Positions 1 to 12,535 of a stretch of 64,000 nucleotides of DNA are shown here, in pieces. Under the pieces are notes generated by a model. That model searched no databases. It was not told the DNA's origin and was given only the letters and a program-made list of their open reading frames with translations. Both the position numbers and the translations under genes were made by a program. The number at the start of each line of letters is the position of its first letter. Within the stretch, counting starts at the first letter, position 1. The stretch is from Undaria pinnatifida (lineage: Eukaryota; Sar; Phaeophyceae; Laminariales; Alariaceae), in assembly GCA_012845835.1 (NCBI GenBank), contig JABAKD010000027.1, positions 11,378,649-11,442,648 on the forward strand, read 5' to 3'.

Positions 1-667
1 CATTTTGTCCGCTGACGCCTAAGGCGCCCTGTGCCCTTATTGGATGCTGTTCCTACAGACGATGTACGTTATGCGAGTACATATATACGATACTTCCGGA
101 CAGACGAGAATGCACTACGCATCGGATACAAACGGAGAACAATGAATGTGTTACACGAACAAACATTTATCAAACGGAACAAAAGAATGAACAAAAAAAG
201 AGTGAAAAAAATGAGAAACAGAACAGAAGCAAAAACGCGGGTTGACAACAGAAACGGGGGGAACAGAAGAACAGAAGAGAAAGCACCGGCATACATAAAA
301 AAAAGGCATTACACAGATGTGAAAAGCCAAAACATGGAAGCAGCAGAAAATCGCCAAATAGACAGACGCTAACTGTAATTTTTCACACAAATTGTCATGA
401 CTTCCAGCCTACAATCGAGTCCATCCGTTGTATGTTACCCCGGAAGCATGGACATATCAAAACCACGCCTCTACTGTGGCCCTACTTGAGGCGCATGCTG
501 CGATAGTGTTATCACAAAATTGCACCCAGAGTCTCGATTCGTACAAAGGCTATGGCATGGGGGGATGTATGTGCCGATGGCGCCTTATACCGTTAAAAGC
601 AACTCGCGCAGGTGCCTGCCCTAGCTGTTATCAACTTGTAAGCGTCAACGCCTTGTACGTTCGACGT
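1..667. other. No gene recognised
   Basis: Open frames here are short and lie in A-rich sequence (about 160-330) whose translation is mostly Lys, Arg and Asn. I see no splice-bounded exon, RNA gene or repeat shared with the rest of the window. Confidence 0.5.
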
Positions 668-965
668 GCCGGTCGCCCCGGCGGCCTCTATCAGGTTAAC
701 TTCGAGCCTGGTATAGGTCAGCTTCGTGAGTTCGAATCCCCCCGAATGCATAGTCGTATAAATTTGTGGGGATTTTGTGGACAAATTGACTACCGGAAAG
801 CGGGAGAGCGGGAGTTAGCAACACTCAATGAAAAATGGACCAGCAGTGAGATTGCTGAACCCTATGCGCGATAAAAATTGAGGGCAAGAACCGGGGGGGA
901 GAAGGGACGACACCTGTGACCGCGGCTTGTCCAGAAGCTGGAAAGTAGAGGAGTGAAAAAAAAAT
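668..965 (+). mobile_element. SINE-A copy 1 (tRNA-derived)
   Basis: This copy aligns over its whole length with 7309-7620 and, inverted, with 29300-29593. The 5' part carries a Pol III B-box-like GTTCGAATCC near 733, and the 3' part shares the block ending in GGCTTGTCCAGAAGCTGG followed by an A-rich tail at about 955-964. Its A box is degenerate compared with copy 2. A short non-autonomous unit with a tRNA-like head, a unique body and an A-rich end is typical of SINEs. Confidence 0.7.
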
Positions 966-1289
966 GAGTTCGAGGTATGCACCATGGTAGGTGGTTTTGG
1001 TCTCCCCCCCCCCCGCTTTCAGGGGACACACAAAGTCCTTCGCGATACTAGCAGTTGCTTCAAGACGATAAGAAGCGGGTGCCCCCACCCCAACCCCTTC
1101 GCTCGGATGTTCGCCATTTATTTATGAAGTCCTAGAGGCAATTATACGAACTATCTGTGATGGGAAGTTGAGCAAAACGGAACGGCATCTAAGACGAATC
1201 CAAACAGGGCAGAGGTAGCAGAACCTTACTTAGCGCTATGAATCTCCGAAAAAACGTGAAGAGCGACACACTGCAGCCCAGCCACCGAC
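966..1289. other. No gene recognised
   Basis: Contains a short C run near 1006-1014. I see no coding or repeat signal. Confidence 0.5.
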
Positions 1290-1460
1290 AAATATATTAT
1301 AAAAATTAAAATACACTCCAGCTGTGAGATTGAAGATTTCGTCGAAACTCATCTTTGCAAGCTGTGTGTGATACTCCGATCGCGCGCATTACGAGTTGTG
1401 TGTCCTCATTATTAAGGATATAGGTAGGCGACTCCCCTTACAACTAAATATATGTAGTAC
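1290..1460 (-). repeat. TIR-A family, solitary end
   Basis: Carries the terminal sequence of TIR-A (TACACTCCAGCTGTGAGATT, then the block containing GCAAGCTGTGTGTGATACTC) and the subterminal segment around TTAAGGATATAGGTAGGCGA. It is the reverse complement of 11020-11185. The orientation is that of a left end with no matching right end close by, so it is a solo end or the left limit of a much larger unit. Confidence 0.7.
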
Positions 1461-2249
1461 AGGTTTGTCTTGTCAGAACTGAATAAACGACCCCCACAAA
1501 ACATGTCCATGCGATCAGTCCCCAAAAGTGGATGCAGATATACAAGGGTAGAGCTTGGTACGAAGTCCCATGGGCTACGGGAAAAGCTAACGACCAATAC
1601 GGTGATAAACTCACGTCAGGTGAAAATAGCTGAGACCGCTTCTTCGGTTGACAAGCTCTGTCAGTAAAAAAACACTGTTCTCGAACGCGCAGCGCATACC
1701 AGAGCGGGGCTCGTTACGAAACACGGAAGGCGAACGATAACACACTGTATGCCAGCCGTAGATGAGCGGGAGAGCAAGTCGCGGGGAAAGGAGAAGTAGG
1801 GGGTGGTCGGGCTTAGCCCCCGCGTATTTTCCCACCGCGAAGAAAATGGTTGGTAGTCTACGTTGCCGAGTAAACCTTGACGTCATCAGCTATTGTTTTT
1901 AACCCTTGCCGTGAATTATGAACGCCTTTCTACCGATTGCGTATGCCCGGGTGCCTTGAATAATAATGCGCTTTTGTGGACCATTGTAACGTTTGCAAAG
2001 TATGAAGTGAACACTACGGCAAAGCATGCACTCGGAATGTCTAGCACTCCGTATGTCGGGAGCTATGTACTTTTGGCAAATATTATGGTGCAACCCGATT
2101 ATCAGGATGATCATCTAGCGAACGAAGTGTTCACAACTAACCATGATGTGACGATCAATGGTTTCTCGATTGATATTTACTGGTGTTTAGTGTACTATTT
2201 TGATAACCCCATCAGTCAAGATTAGTTTGGCCATACCGTGCTACCCCTA
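1461..2249. other. No gene recognised
   Basis: A frame of 110 codons is open at 1893-2225, but it has no recognisable motif and no clear splice or start context. No repeat copies were seen. Confidence 0.45.
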
Positions 2250-2705
<456 letters not shown>

Positions 2706-5700
2706 TACCACGTACGTGTAATTAAGCCTATTGCGCCAACGCGTCGAATATATCATGATCAGAAACAACCCCTCTCCCAGATCGTGACAAAAAACGGAGC
2801 TGGAGGCCGTCAAACAGGCAAGCGTAGGGATTGTGCGGAGGGGTTGAGATGCAAGGCGGGGCGTGGGGGGTGGTGGGGCGGGGTGGGTGGCGGAATTGTT
2901 GGATCGAGAGACACCCCGTAGCGTTGGGGGCGGTAGGAGTGGACAACCTTGTTCTCCGAACGGTCTTGGCAGGTTCGTTCACCCACGCCTCGACTATTCA
3001 CAGCCTGGCGACGTGGGTGGCGAGGGATAACCGCCATGGGCAATACAGCGGATGAGACCATGCCAGTAGATGGCGTTGAACATCTTCAACAGCGTGCAGA
3101 GATGTCTCGCCTTCTTCCCTCCTCACGAAAGACACTCCACCCGAACATCGACGCGTGATGCGATCGGGGTAGCACGCCTTATCCCGACTATGCGAAATGT
3201 GTCCCCGAAGAGGGTCCCTGGTGTGTGTCGAACCATGAAATAACGTCGATATGTCATTTGTGGACATTTTAGTATGCGATATACCCCGGTAGTAACTAAG
3301 TGTGTGCTCAAGTAATGTAACTTTCATCTGTGCAGCTTTTCTCGAACAGCGGACTTGATAGTACCTAGGGTCGGGTTCCTCTTCAGGGACAATCCTAAAC
3401 AGAACATGCCCCACCCGCGCACCGTAGAGGCATGTCGTGATACAAAAAAAGAACCAGCTGCGAGAGGGCGACATATCTCCCCCAACTCCTCCCACCGGTT
3501 CTTTGGTTACTTTTGCCAAGAAAGGTGGCGTCTTTCCGAAGCGACGTGTTGTCCAAAACGGGATGAGCTGCCGAAAAAACGCACATCAAACCTCCGTCAT
3601 CCGCCTGAAACCAGAAGGACGACAGCAAGTAGTGCCCGCGTGTAACCACAGAGGATGTGGTAAGGATTGATATTTGCTGTGTCGTCGATGCAGATTTTTC
3701 TACAGGTGCTTAGCAACACAACTTCAACAGGCACACCCACGACCGCCAGCTTGCAACTACCAGCAGCGAGTAAGAAGCACTTGCAAATAGTGTACAAGGT
3801 GTAGAACAATCTACAAGAAATAATAGGTGCGATACTGTAGCGGTGGAACGTTTGGCCAGAACGTTCATTATCATGACAAATGGGGTTGCACATCAAAACA
3901 AACTGTTATTTCAGAGTTGGAATACGTGAGTTGTATCGTACCCTATTTTTCGAATACCGCTTGACCAGGGTTTTGTTCGTCGGATCACACCTTCTTCTGT
4001 CTGTCTCTACGTAGCCTGTGAGGTTCAAGAGCTCTCTAAATGGAATATTTGGTCTACTCCCCTCTGTAACATGCACTACGCAATTTCAATACAGTACTGC
4101 AGTTTTAGGATACCAGGTATATCTATGAAACATGAAATATCAGGTATCAGCATTCTTTCGTGCACTACTCCACGCGCAACAAAGAATGCCTCGTGCTTCG
4201 AACAAAAACAGGTGAGGATGGTCTTACGCTTTTCTGCGCCGCGCGGCGGGGCGGGAAAAATCAGGATGTTTAGATGCAGCGGGCAGAGCATAGACTTATG
4301 GTAGGGTTAACCCCTTCCAGTTGTGCTTTTTTAGAGGCGTGTCCACGTAATAGAAAGGGGTCAACTACGCATTCTTTGTGTTCTTAGTCACCCAAGAACA
4401 TCGGCCCTAGGCAAGCGCAGGAACGACATAATCTAGGACAAAGGGTTGAAACGAAAAGTCGTGTGGTGATTTGAGCGTTGCCAGAAAAGGCCTACGCTAC
4501 AGCAACCAACACAATACCGGACAGCGTTCGTATCAGCGCGTAAGTCACTGACAGTCAAGGAAACGCGGCTCGTACTTCGCACAAAGCGTACCTAGTCCCT
4601 TGTGTGTACCAATGTTCGCGTCGGACACACCGTTCGTCACACAACAACTGCGAGCCTCGCCTGCCTGGTCCACAACCCCCAACACCCTCTAGTGAGGGAC
4701 TTAGCAGTGCTGCGCAATGTATCTATCTAAGGTCCCTTGGTATACTGACGTTGGTGTCGGACACGCCCTGTCGTCCCACAAGAGGTTGAACCTGGCACGT
4801 CTACTGCAGCCCCGGATGAAATGTTTCTAAGGCGTGGTGTTTCGTGTTGAATCTATGGAGTGATCTATCCCATGCTGACACCACCGATCCACACTGCTGT
4901 CGAGACCGAACCTACTCAGCAACTGTAGTTGCGAAAACCAGGGTTAGCCAATGGGCGCGAGCACAGATCTTGGAACAACGTGCTGACCATAAGTATTTTC
5001 AAAACTTTCATGAATTTGGGAACCATTATTTGCCGAGACATCAGCGGGCGCGCGTTCGTAGGTTAATCCTTTTTTTTCAACCCTCCAGGGAGTGACGCCC
5101 GTTCGATCTTCCCTCGTGGAGGTCGGAAACATACACGTTCATATTCACATACATACGTCGTCTGCGCTGCGATTGAGTCTCCCATGAGCCCTCCGGCGCT
5201 TCAATCAATGCAGATAAAAACTGCAAGTAGTACAGGACACCCATTTTGTAGGCTAGTAAGAAGCAAGGTGACAAGAACGCATAGCTTTGCAAGACTTGGA
5301 TTAGCAGGAAAACACAGGTCCGATATCCGGAATACCGACGTTAGTGTAGAGATAAAAATTCCCTCCCGAATAAGGCACTCAGTCTGGGTCAGTGTTTCCG
5401 TTTCTGACGAAGTATTGCTGTAGGTGTCATGTAAAGCAGGATTTTTTCAGCCCCATCTCCTTGATTCCACTACAGCCATAAACGATAGCCAAAGAAAAGC
5501 CAGCCTCTGGTTCTTCCGTCTGCTGAAACCACCTCTCCAGGAAGGTGTCATGTTTCGAACTTTCAGAGTCATATTTAACGGAGGGGTATGGCTTTCCAAT
5601 TTGGCAAAAGCGGCGAGCAGTTGAAGGCGAAAACTACTGCATGCGGTTAGCTATCAGGAGGGTTGAATGATAGAAAACGAGTGTTTTTAGGAGACGATAT

Positions 5701-7308
5701 TTTATTAAACAGTCCATAATATCGGTCACGCCCTGTTGTATTTCGCGGAAATTGGCGGTGGTTGTCTGAATATTCGACGCACGCCGCGCGCGCCGCAAAT
5801 ATTTTTTTCTAGCCGGGGTGAGCGTAACATCGACGAGGAAGCGTAACACACGGGGCCTGTTTATGGTCACTCAAGTATATCCTGGACCACACAGCATCAC
5901 GAAAGATAACGACGAAAAACTACATGAAACGTGAGGCACTGCGGCATGCCCGCAGTGAGTTGACGTCCGCTCTTCGACACTTTTACCTATATCTATTGTA
6001 TCCGCCATGGTATTTCCCGTTCGACCATGACGGGCGGGGTTCGAAGTATAGTAGTAGGGCCTGCATAAGGCAGTGTAGTGCGCCGAAAATGTTGCCGCTT
6101 TGTAGCGAAATACCCCGGTCTATCCGTTTTAGTGCGGTCATTGGGTGGTTGCGGCGGGTTTGGATGTTGCTCGCATAACTGAGATTTTGATATCCTTTTC
6201 GTGTGCGCAATGCGTCCCTGGCCAGACATACGACCCGGAGAACAACACGGAGGTCAATAATTCATTGTGTTCGAGGAGCGACGGTAGATTATTTAACCAT
6301 TACGAGCACTGTTGAACCTAGTTAAGCGGGTGTAATGTCAAACGCACCACAGTAGCAGAGCGAGAATTTGTGGTGATACGGAGCGAGAATGGATCGTGAG
6401 TATAATAGCAACATCCGCCCCAGGTGGATAAGGCGGAATGCCCTATTCGCAGCGTTCGTTGTTACCGCCGATTTTAGCCGCCATATATATGTCAAATGGC
6501 CGCCATGTATACACCGTCCTTCACAAGCCCCACTTACTGCGCTATACGAATATTATCTTTGCCCCTATTATTGCTGCTATGAGATCCACTACGGACGGAT
6601 GTCGATGGGCAGACACAACGGTTTCATGTGAAGAAGGCACACCCCCACTTTACCCATATGATCCTCCCAACCGACCATTCCCTTGACAGGATATCTGTGC
6701 GGTAGCACCGCCTTGCGTAACCGCCAACGACGGAAATCCTCTACTGACCCCTTACGCCGAGACGAACCGGAAGTATGTATGAGACGGATAACATTTTCGA
6801 AAAAAAAAGTTGTGTCTGGCAGCTTGGGTGTAGTTACAGGTTGTATAGAAGCCCCTGTAAAAACATTCACTATAGACTATATAACAATGTGCTTGTTTTG
6901 GCCGCTGATGTCACCGAGACAGCGCGAATTTTTGATCTGGCAAAAAATCTATGACGATAAATGAGCAGTGGGGAAGTTGAAGTATTAGCGCGTTAAAATC
7001 CAAGGCGGATACCGGCAGGGACGACGGCCGACACGACACAGACACCTGGGACCACGGCCTTGCGTTCGCAAGATCCCTGAGTATCACACCTCCTTGCGAG
7101 TTCAGCTCTTCTGGGATAAAAAAAAGATTAAAAAAAAATGTAAGACTGCGAGTGGGTTCATCAGGATTTATTAACAAAATCTGCGATTGATGATGATGGT
7201 GCTCAGCAAACTTCAGGGCGAGGGGAACAAAAAGAACAATAAGCAATTAATTGTATACGGAAAGAAAGTCACGTGGAAACATTGAAACACACTTTGTACC
7301 AAGTAATA
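2706..7308. other. No gene recognised
   Basis: A 4.6 kb stretch with many short open frames on both strands, all under 175 codons, without recognisable motifs, a coding-like composition or convincing splice pairs. No copy of the repeat families named elsewhere was seen. Confidence 0.5.
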
Positions 7309-7620
7309 CCGGTCGCCCCGGTGGCGTATCAGGTTATCCTCGGGCCTGGTATAGGTCAGTTTCGCGAGTTCGAATCCCCCCGAGTGCATACTCGTATGAA
7401 TTCGTGGGGACATTTCTCCGCACAAATTGACGTGCGGAAAGCGCGAGAGCGTTAGCAACCCTCGATGAAAAATCGACGAGCAGTGGGATCGCTGAACCCT
7501 ATGCGCGATAGAAATTGAAGGCAAGAAACGGGGGGAAGAAAGGACGACACCCGAGACCACGGCTTGTCCAGAAACTGGAAAGTAGAAGTGTGTGAAAAAA
7601 ATATGTAAAAAAATAAAGAA
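7309..7620 (+). mobile_element. SINE-A copy 2 (best preserved)
   Basis: The head has an A box matching the Pol III consensus (TGGCGTATCAGG at 7322-7333) and a B box (GTTCGAATCC at 7368-7377) about 35 bases later, which is tRNA-like spacing. The body of about 190 bases is shared with the other copies, and the 3' end is A-rich (7596-7620). It is followed at once by a TIR-B end fragment. Confidence 0.75.
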
Positions 7621-7640
7621 ATGGGTGGGGTATCCCTTCA

Positions 7641-7708
7641 CAGTGACTGGAGCCTGTCCTGTGCCCGCGGACGTGATTATGCGAGTTAATGTGAGAACAA
7701 CAAAAAAC
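7641..7708 (+). repeat. TIR-B family, solitary end
   Basis: Matches the right terminus of the TIR-B element at 9460-10247: CAGTGACTGGAGCCTGTCCT through GTTAATGTGAGAACAACA. No second end is present, so this is a truncated or solo end abutting SINE-A copy 2. Confidence 0.7.
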
Positions 7709-8709
7709 ATGATACGTACGTGAGATGAAAGCGATGATGGGTGATGGGTGGTCCAAGAGATCCCACAAACAACCTGCAACCATGTACATGTGGCATAACA
7801 TGGCATAACCTTGCATTGTTCGTGGTTGGTAGTTCCCATTGTAATATCGATGGGTTTTTCTTGCTTTCATATTTTATTTCTCAAGGAAAATCGTGAAAAT
7901 AACACATTTCAGTAATAACATACCAGGGCCTAAATAAGAACAAAGGAAGAGGAGACATGTAGACTATACTCGAAAATACAGTTCATGATATTTAACAAGG
8001 AAAAGTCCGCAACGCTTGGCATTCCTCGCGTAAAAAATATTAAGGAAAAACAAGGACGACCAAAGCAGGACAACTACCAATCAATAGCTAAGTAAGACAT
8101 CATTTTGAGGTCACCGTATAGTCTATACCGATTAAAAAATATTAATTTATATCGTAGAAAATAACATACTATCTAGTCTATACTTATATGCCGAGGGCGT
8201 GCCGCAAAAAAAGCAGGAAACGGAACACCTCACGCCCCCACGGAGAGGTCACAAAGTGAAAAACAAACCGGACAAAACACTACTACGGCTTGCTGCTGCA
8301 GCAGCAGCAGCTGTGTGTGATCATTGAACGAAATATAGAGAATAACTTTTTGGGATCAGTACTTCCATTCGCTTCAACCCCCCCCCCCCCCCCGCCCGAT
8401 CGAGGAAATACGCTACAACATATGCATTGTGCCAAGTTGTTTGTTTCGTTCACGCATACACTCGAATACGTCCCATTTTTTTCAGTTTATACCGTCTTGA
8501 AACAGCAATGCCGAGCAAGGCGTTTTCATCTACAAACAGGGCTGGAGTTTGCTTTTTTCATCTGCTACTACACTACTTAATACTATTGTATATAGGTACA
8601 GGTACAGTCTATGCTTATCGTATGTATGCAGTAATTGGTGTGCTCACCCTAACTAAGACTACCCCGTGATCAATCTACGTAGTACGTATGTTTGTACGAT
8701 ATAATACAA
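7709..8709. other. No gene recognised; simple-sequence tracts
   Basis: Holds a short CAG run (about 8291-8310), a run of C at about 8378-8393, and repeated TATAGTCTATA-like palindromes (near 8110 and 8170). No coding signal was seen. Confidence 0.5.
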
Positions 8710-9316
8710 TAGCGGCTACGGTTTAGGAGAAAACGTTTAAGAGAAAGCAACCATTTAAACAAGTCAAGGTGGCATGTCACGACCAACATCGATTTAAGAG
8801 ATAATTGGTCTTATTTCGGAGTTTTTTCTGAAATCGGACTTTTCTGAAAGAGTCGCGCAGTCATCACACACATCAACAGGCGAACACGCATCACACACAT
8901 AACACGTGAATAAATGCTTACGATTTTTGTCCACGTGTTGTCACACGAAATGTGACTTTTTTCCCAACACGGGTACCAAGAGTGTACCACGTGCTTGAGG
9001 TGGGTCCATGTTGCTCGGCAACCAACAGACTAAACAGCAGTGAGTTGAGCTAGCTCAGGATGCGTACGCGGACTGCGTTGTGTGACATGAATAATACGCT
9101 CTCTATAAACTGCTGTGCGGCAGTTAGTTGGGACGAGAGAGTCCATCTTCCACGGTCGCCCGTGTTGGCGACACGACATGAGAGAATATTCTCATACATC
9201 GAGATACGGTTTAAGATATTTTTCTTTTATATCGTAGCCAAAACGATACAACACAAGTCCCGATTTAAAATAAAAAGGCCGGGTTGAAACCTCCCTCTCT
9301 TAAACCGTAGCCGCTA
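8710..9316. mobile_element. MITE-like element with TA-flanked 20-base TIRs
   Basis: The left end (TAGCGGCTACGGTTTAGGAG) is the inverted complement of the right end (TCTTAAACCGTAGCCGCTA). Each terminus begins or ends with TA, so the element may be flanked by TA target duplications, as for Tc1/mariner-type insertions. The 600-base interior repeats the subterminal motif GTTTAAGA several times and has no transposase frame. It is non-autonomous, and no second copy is seen here. Confidence 0.65.
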
Positions 9317-9459
9317 CAGTAACTGTAGTAGCAAAATAGACGTTATTAACAGCAGCTGCAGCTGGTGGTCATTATCTTTTGATTTTGGTTGTATTCCGCG
9401 CGGCTAGCGTCTTCGGAGGTAGGGCCACAGTAGTAACGGGGTCTAAGATTATAGTATAT

Positions 9460-10247
9460 TGTTGTTGTTGTTCTCACATTAACTCGCATAATCAAGTCCG
9501 CGGTCACAAGACAGGCTCCAGTCACTCTGGAGCTGAGGAAAACCCTATGGAAAAACACAAACAACCCAAGGTGGTATTCGCATATATCACAGCTGACACA
9601 ATTCATGCCTCCACCAGAAAAATCTAAAAAAGTGAAATCGGGAGCCGGTCTACGATATATACTAGTTTGTTAATCAGCCAGTTCCTAGGGTCTGCTAGTA
9701 TGACATTTTTCTTCCTTTTCTCTTTCTATTTATTTTTTCTTTTTTTCTCTTCTTCTTTCTTTGCTTTCTTGTCTTGTCTTTTCTTGCTTTTCTTGTCTTT
9801 TTCTTCTCTTTGCTTGCCTTTTTCGTCTTGTTTCGTTTTTCTTCTCTTTTCTTTCCTTCCCTTTATCTTCTTTTCTTTTCTTTGTTTCTTTTTCTTCAAT
9901 TGACTTATTATGCCTGTCGTGCGTATGCGTAGTTATAGATACTACGTGTAATATATACGTGGTAGTCTTCCTTGGGCTGTGGGTGGCAATCGGAATATTT
10001 GGTTTCTCCAGGCGTGAGTAGTGAGACGTATGCACCGGCCTGGACCTGGCACATCGTAGACTGACTCCCGATTTCACTTTTATATGTTTCTGGTGGAGGC
10101 ATGAAGTGCGTCAGCTGTGATATATGCGTGTACCACCTTGGGTTGTGTGTGTTTTTCCTGGGATATTCCTCAGCTCCAGAGTGACTGGAGCCTGTCCTGT
10201 GACCACGGACCTGATTTTGCGAGTTAATGTGAGAACAACAACAACAA
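9460..10247. mobile_element. TIR-B foldback element
   Basis: Two inverted arms of about 197 bases (9460-9656 and 10052-10247) match at roughly nine bases in ten by eye. Both start from a (TTG)n-adjacent TTCTCACATTAACTCGCA end. The 395-base spacer is strongly pyrimidine-rich on the plus strand at 9709-9898. Arms of this length would form a large hairpin. There is no coding capacity. A lone end of the same family lies at 7641-7708. Confidence 0.75.
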
Positions 10248-10568
10248 ACATACCAGGTACCAGGTATTATACAAACTCCACGTCTGGTACTAAATCCACG
10301 ATGTTTTATTTACTTACTTGGACGTCCGCTGAGGCCGGTCCCCACACCCCCGGGAGGCACATCTGACGAAGATGAAAACGCTGTTGGACTTTCTACGTAG
10401 TAATTATTGGAAGTCCCGACCTAGTTTCCTGAGTTATGACCAGATTTGTTTGGAGGGCAGGAGATAACAAGTCCAACCCTTTTTTCATGACAAATCGATT
10501 GGCCAGGCGTTATCTGCAGAGAACCCATACACACACCTTTATATAATATTATATATCCTGATCAACAC

Positions 10569-10715
10569 ACGATGGAAAATCGACGAGTGAGTAGTGGGAT
10601 TGCTGAACCCTACGCGCGATAAAAATTGAAGGCAAGAACCGGGGGGAGAAAGGACGACAACTACCTGTGCCCATGGTTTATCCAGAAGCTGGAAATTAAA
10701 TGTGTGTGAAAATAT
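10569..10715 (+). mobile_element. SINE-A copy 3, 5' truncated
   Basis: Only the 3' half of SINE-A is present, from the AAAATCGACGAG block through GGCTTATCC-like sequence (here CCATGGTTTATCCAGAAGC) to an A-rich end. The tRNA-like head is missing. 5' truncation is usual for elements copied by target-primed reverse transcription. Confidence 0.65.
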
Positions 10716-11019
10716 ATATAGACATAGTCTATATACATAGTCTATACTGCTGTATTTACCTCTTGGGTAAACCGAAGGGGCTAAAATTGGGTAGTATACA
10801 ACTCTGTACCATCCGTCCAGCAATGAGTCTTGCAGTTCTTGCCCAAATAATGGAGCGAAAAATGTGTTACACGAAAGAAGGACACGGAGTACATAAGGGT
10901 GGTACGCATATATATATCAATACTTAATCGCAGACATTCAATTATTGTGTGATTGACCCCCCCTTGTTGACATCTGCATATATATTTAGACTAAAATCAC
11001 CCTGTTGACCCTGATAGCT

Positions 11020-11185
11020 ATACTGTAGTTGTAAGGGGAGTCGCCGACCTATATCCTTAATGAGGACACACAACCCGAAATGCGCGCGATCGGAGTATCA
11101 CACACAGCTTGCAAAGATGAGTTTCGACGAAATCTTCGATCTCACAGCTGGTGGAGTGTATTTTCATTTTTCATGATATATACGG
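11020..11185 (+). repeat. TIR-A family, solitary end
   Basis: Right-end orientation of TIR-A: AGGGGAGTCGCCGACCTATA, then TCGGAGTATCACACACAGCT, ending near GGAGTGTATTTTCATTTTTC. It is the inverted counterpart of 1290-1460, so the two face each other across 9.9 kb. Confidence 0.7.
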
Positions 11186-12044
11186 AGTATATCTATATTT
11201 AGTTCGTACGGTGAGTGACCCGTTCCAAGGGGCGACTGTTGCGTCGGGGCGGGTACGTTGTATATACCGACGAGTTCCATGGTGGACCTTCCAGCAAAGG
11301 TGGCTTTTGCCAAGCGGGAGGCATTATGATGCATAGGCCCCTGCCAACGGGGCTGCGATCCCTCAGTGAACGTTGCGTCCACTACAATGAGGGACGGGAA
11401 GAAAACGATGGCATGTGATGTCCCTTACAGAACTAACTTTTGTATTGCGAGGCCCCTTGTAAGGGGCCATCTTCTACTGCTGTTGTTGTCACATTCAGTT
11501 GTACTGCAGTGCCATCGCGCTTGCCTTACCACAATGTTCAGCTGTGAGGCCTCAATCCCTCATTCATGTTACAATGTCATGTTATGATGATATAGTCATT
11601 CATTATTGTGCGTGTGCGTCCGGTATGATATCATAACAGCTTGTTACTTGCTGTAGTGAGTATCATCCTCTTTTTTTTGCACCGTTACTGCTTTATTGGT
11701 AGAAGGTCCTTTGAAAACAACAGGAGGAGGACATGAGCAATTTTGGCGGAGACGACGTTTTTCGAATTCCGGACAAATTGAAGGACACGATAATGTAGGA
11801 CACCTTAAACTAGACATGAGTCATGTAGCGCTCAAACATATTTCTACCGACGAACCCCAGAGGAAAGGACCTACGGTGGAACAGACGGGCATTCGAACAA
11901 ACATCGAACGCCCTCGATTAAGTATCTACTACGGTGACACCATACCACACTAACTACCAAGAAGCCTCTATATAATAGTAATATTGCCAGCCTGGTCTTA
12001 ATTGTAGTGTTGTTTGCACAAACATGTACCTGGTATAGTCTAGA
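11186..12044. other. No gene recognised
   Basis: An 85-codon Lys/Arg-rich frame (11696-11953) is open but shows no motif or splice context. I see nothing else. Confidence 0.45.
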
Positions 12045-12110
12045 CTAATGAGTTTCGACAATTGAAATATTCGATCTCACAGCTAGAGTGTATTTGCATT
12101 TTTTATAATG
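12045..12110 (+). repeat. TIR-A end fragment
   Basis: Short right-end remnant (GATCTCACAGCT then GAGTGTATTTGCATTTTTTA). It abuts the open frame beginning at 12119. Confidence 0.5.
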
Positions 12111-12118
12111 CATTACAG

Positions 12119-12535
12119 GTCGCTGATGATGTTGTACGCGAAAAAGTCCCGAAACAGCAAAAGTTCGCGATCAACCTCGCATATGGGTTCGTCTACATGC
12201 AAGACGTTACGTACACTTCGTGTAATGTAGGAGACGTACGTACGCGAAAAAAGCGAAAAAGCGAGTCCGGATCCTACATAACGTATATTGGCAGACCGAC
12301 AGGTACGTACAATCAACCATGCGTACATTACGAATGGGGATTTCCGGTGGGCATAAAATACACCTACCAACAGGACATTCAAAGGCCAAAACGTCAGGAG
12401 CTTTTCGTTACGCAACGGGAGGAAGACTGTAGGGGGGGGAAGAAGTGGTGCAGCCTCTTGTTGATGGAGACGCGCCTAATCCTTCCCGGTGAACAAAGAG
12501 TGTGCCGGATTCGGAGCGGACTTCTGGCACGCTGA
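12119..12535 (+). CDS. Uncharacterised open frame, possible exon
   Basis: About 138 codons are open after a plausible acceptor (TTACAG at 12113-12118) and end in a stop at 12535. The product is basic and aromatic-rich, with Tyr clusters in its middle and an RTRKKRKSES basic patch. I recognise no family. The upstream flank is a transposon end fragment and I found no partner exon, so this may be chance. Confidence 0.2.
   Translation, partial: VADDVVREKVPKQQKFAINLAYGFVYMQDVTYTSCNVGDVRTRKKRKSESGSYITYIGRPTGTYNQPCVHYEWGFPVGIKYTYQQDIQRPKRQELFVTQREEDCRGGKKWCSLLLMETRLILPGEQRVCRIRSGLLAR

Noticed and set aside
9667-9903. Phe/Ser/Leu-rich frame on the plus strand and Lys/Arg/Glu-rich frame on the minus strand
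   Set aside because: Both are translations of the polypyrimidine spacer of the foldback element.
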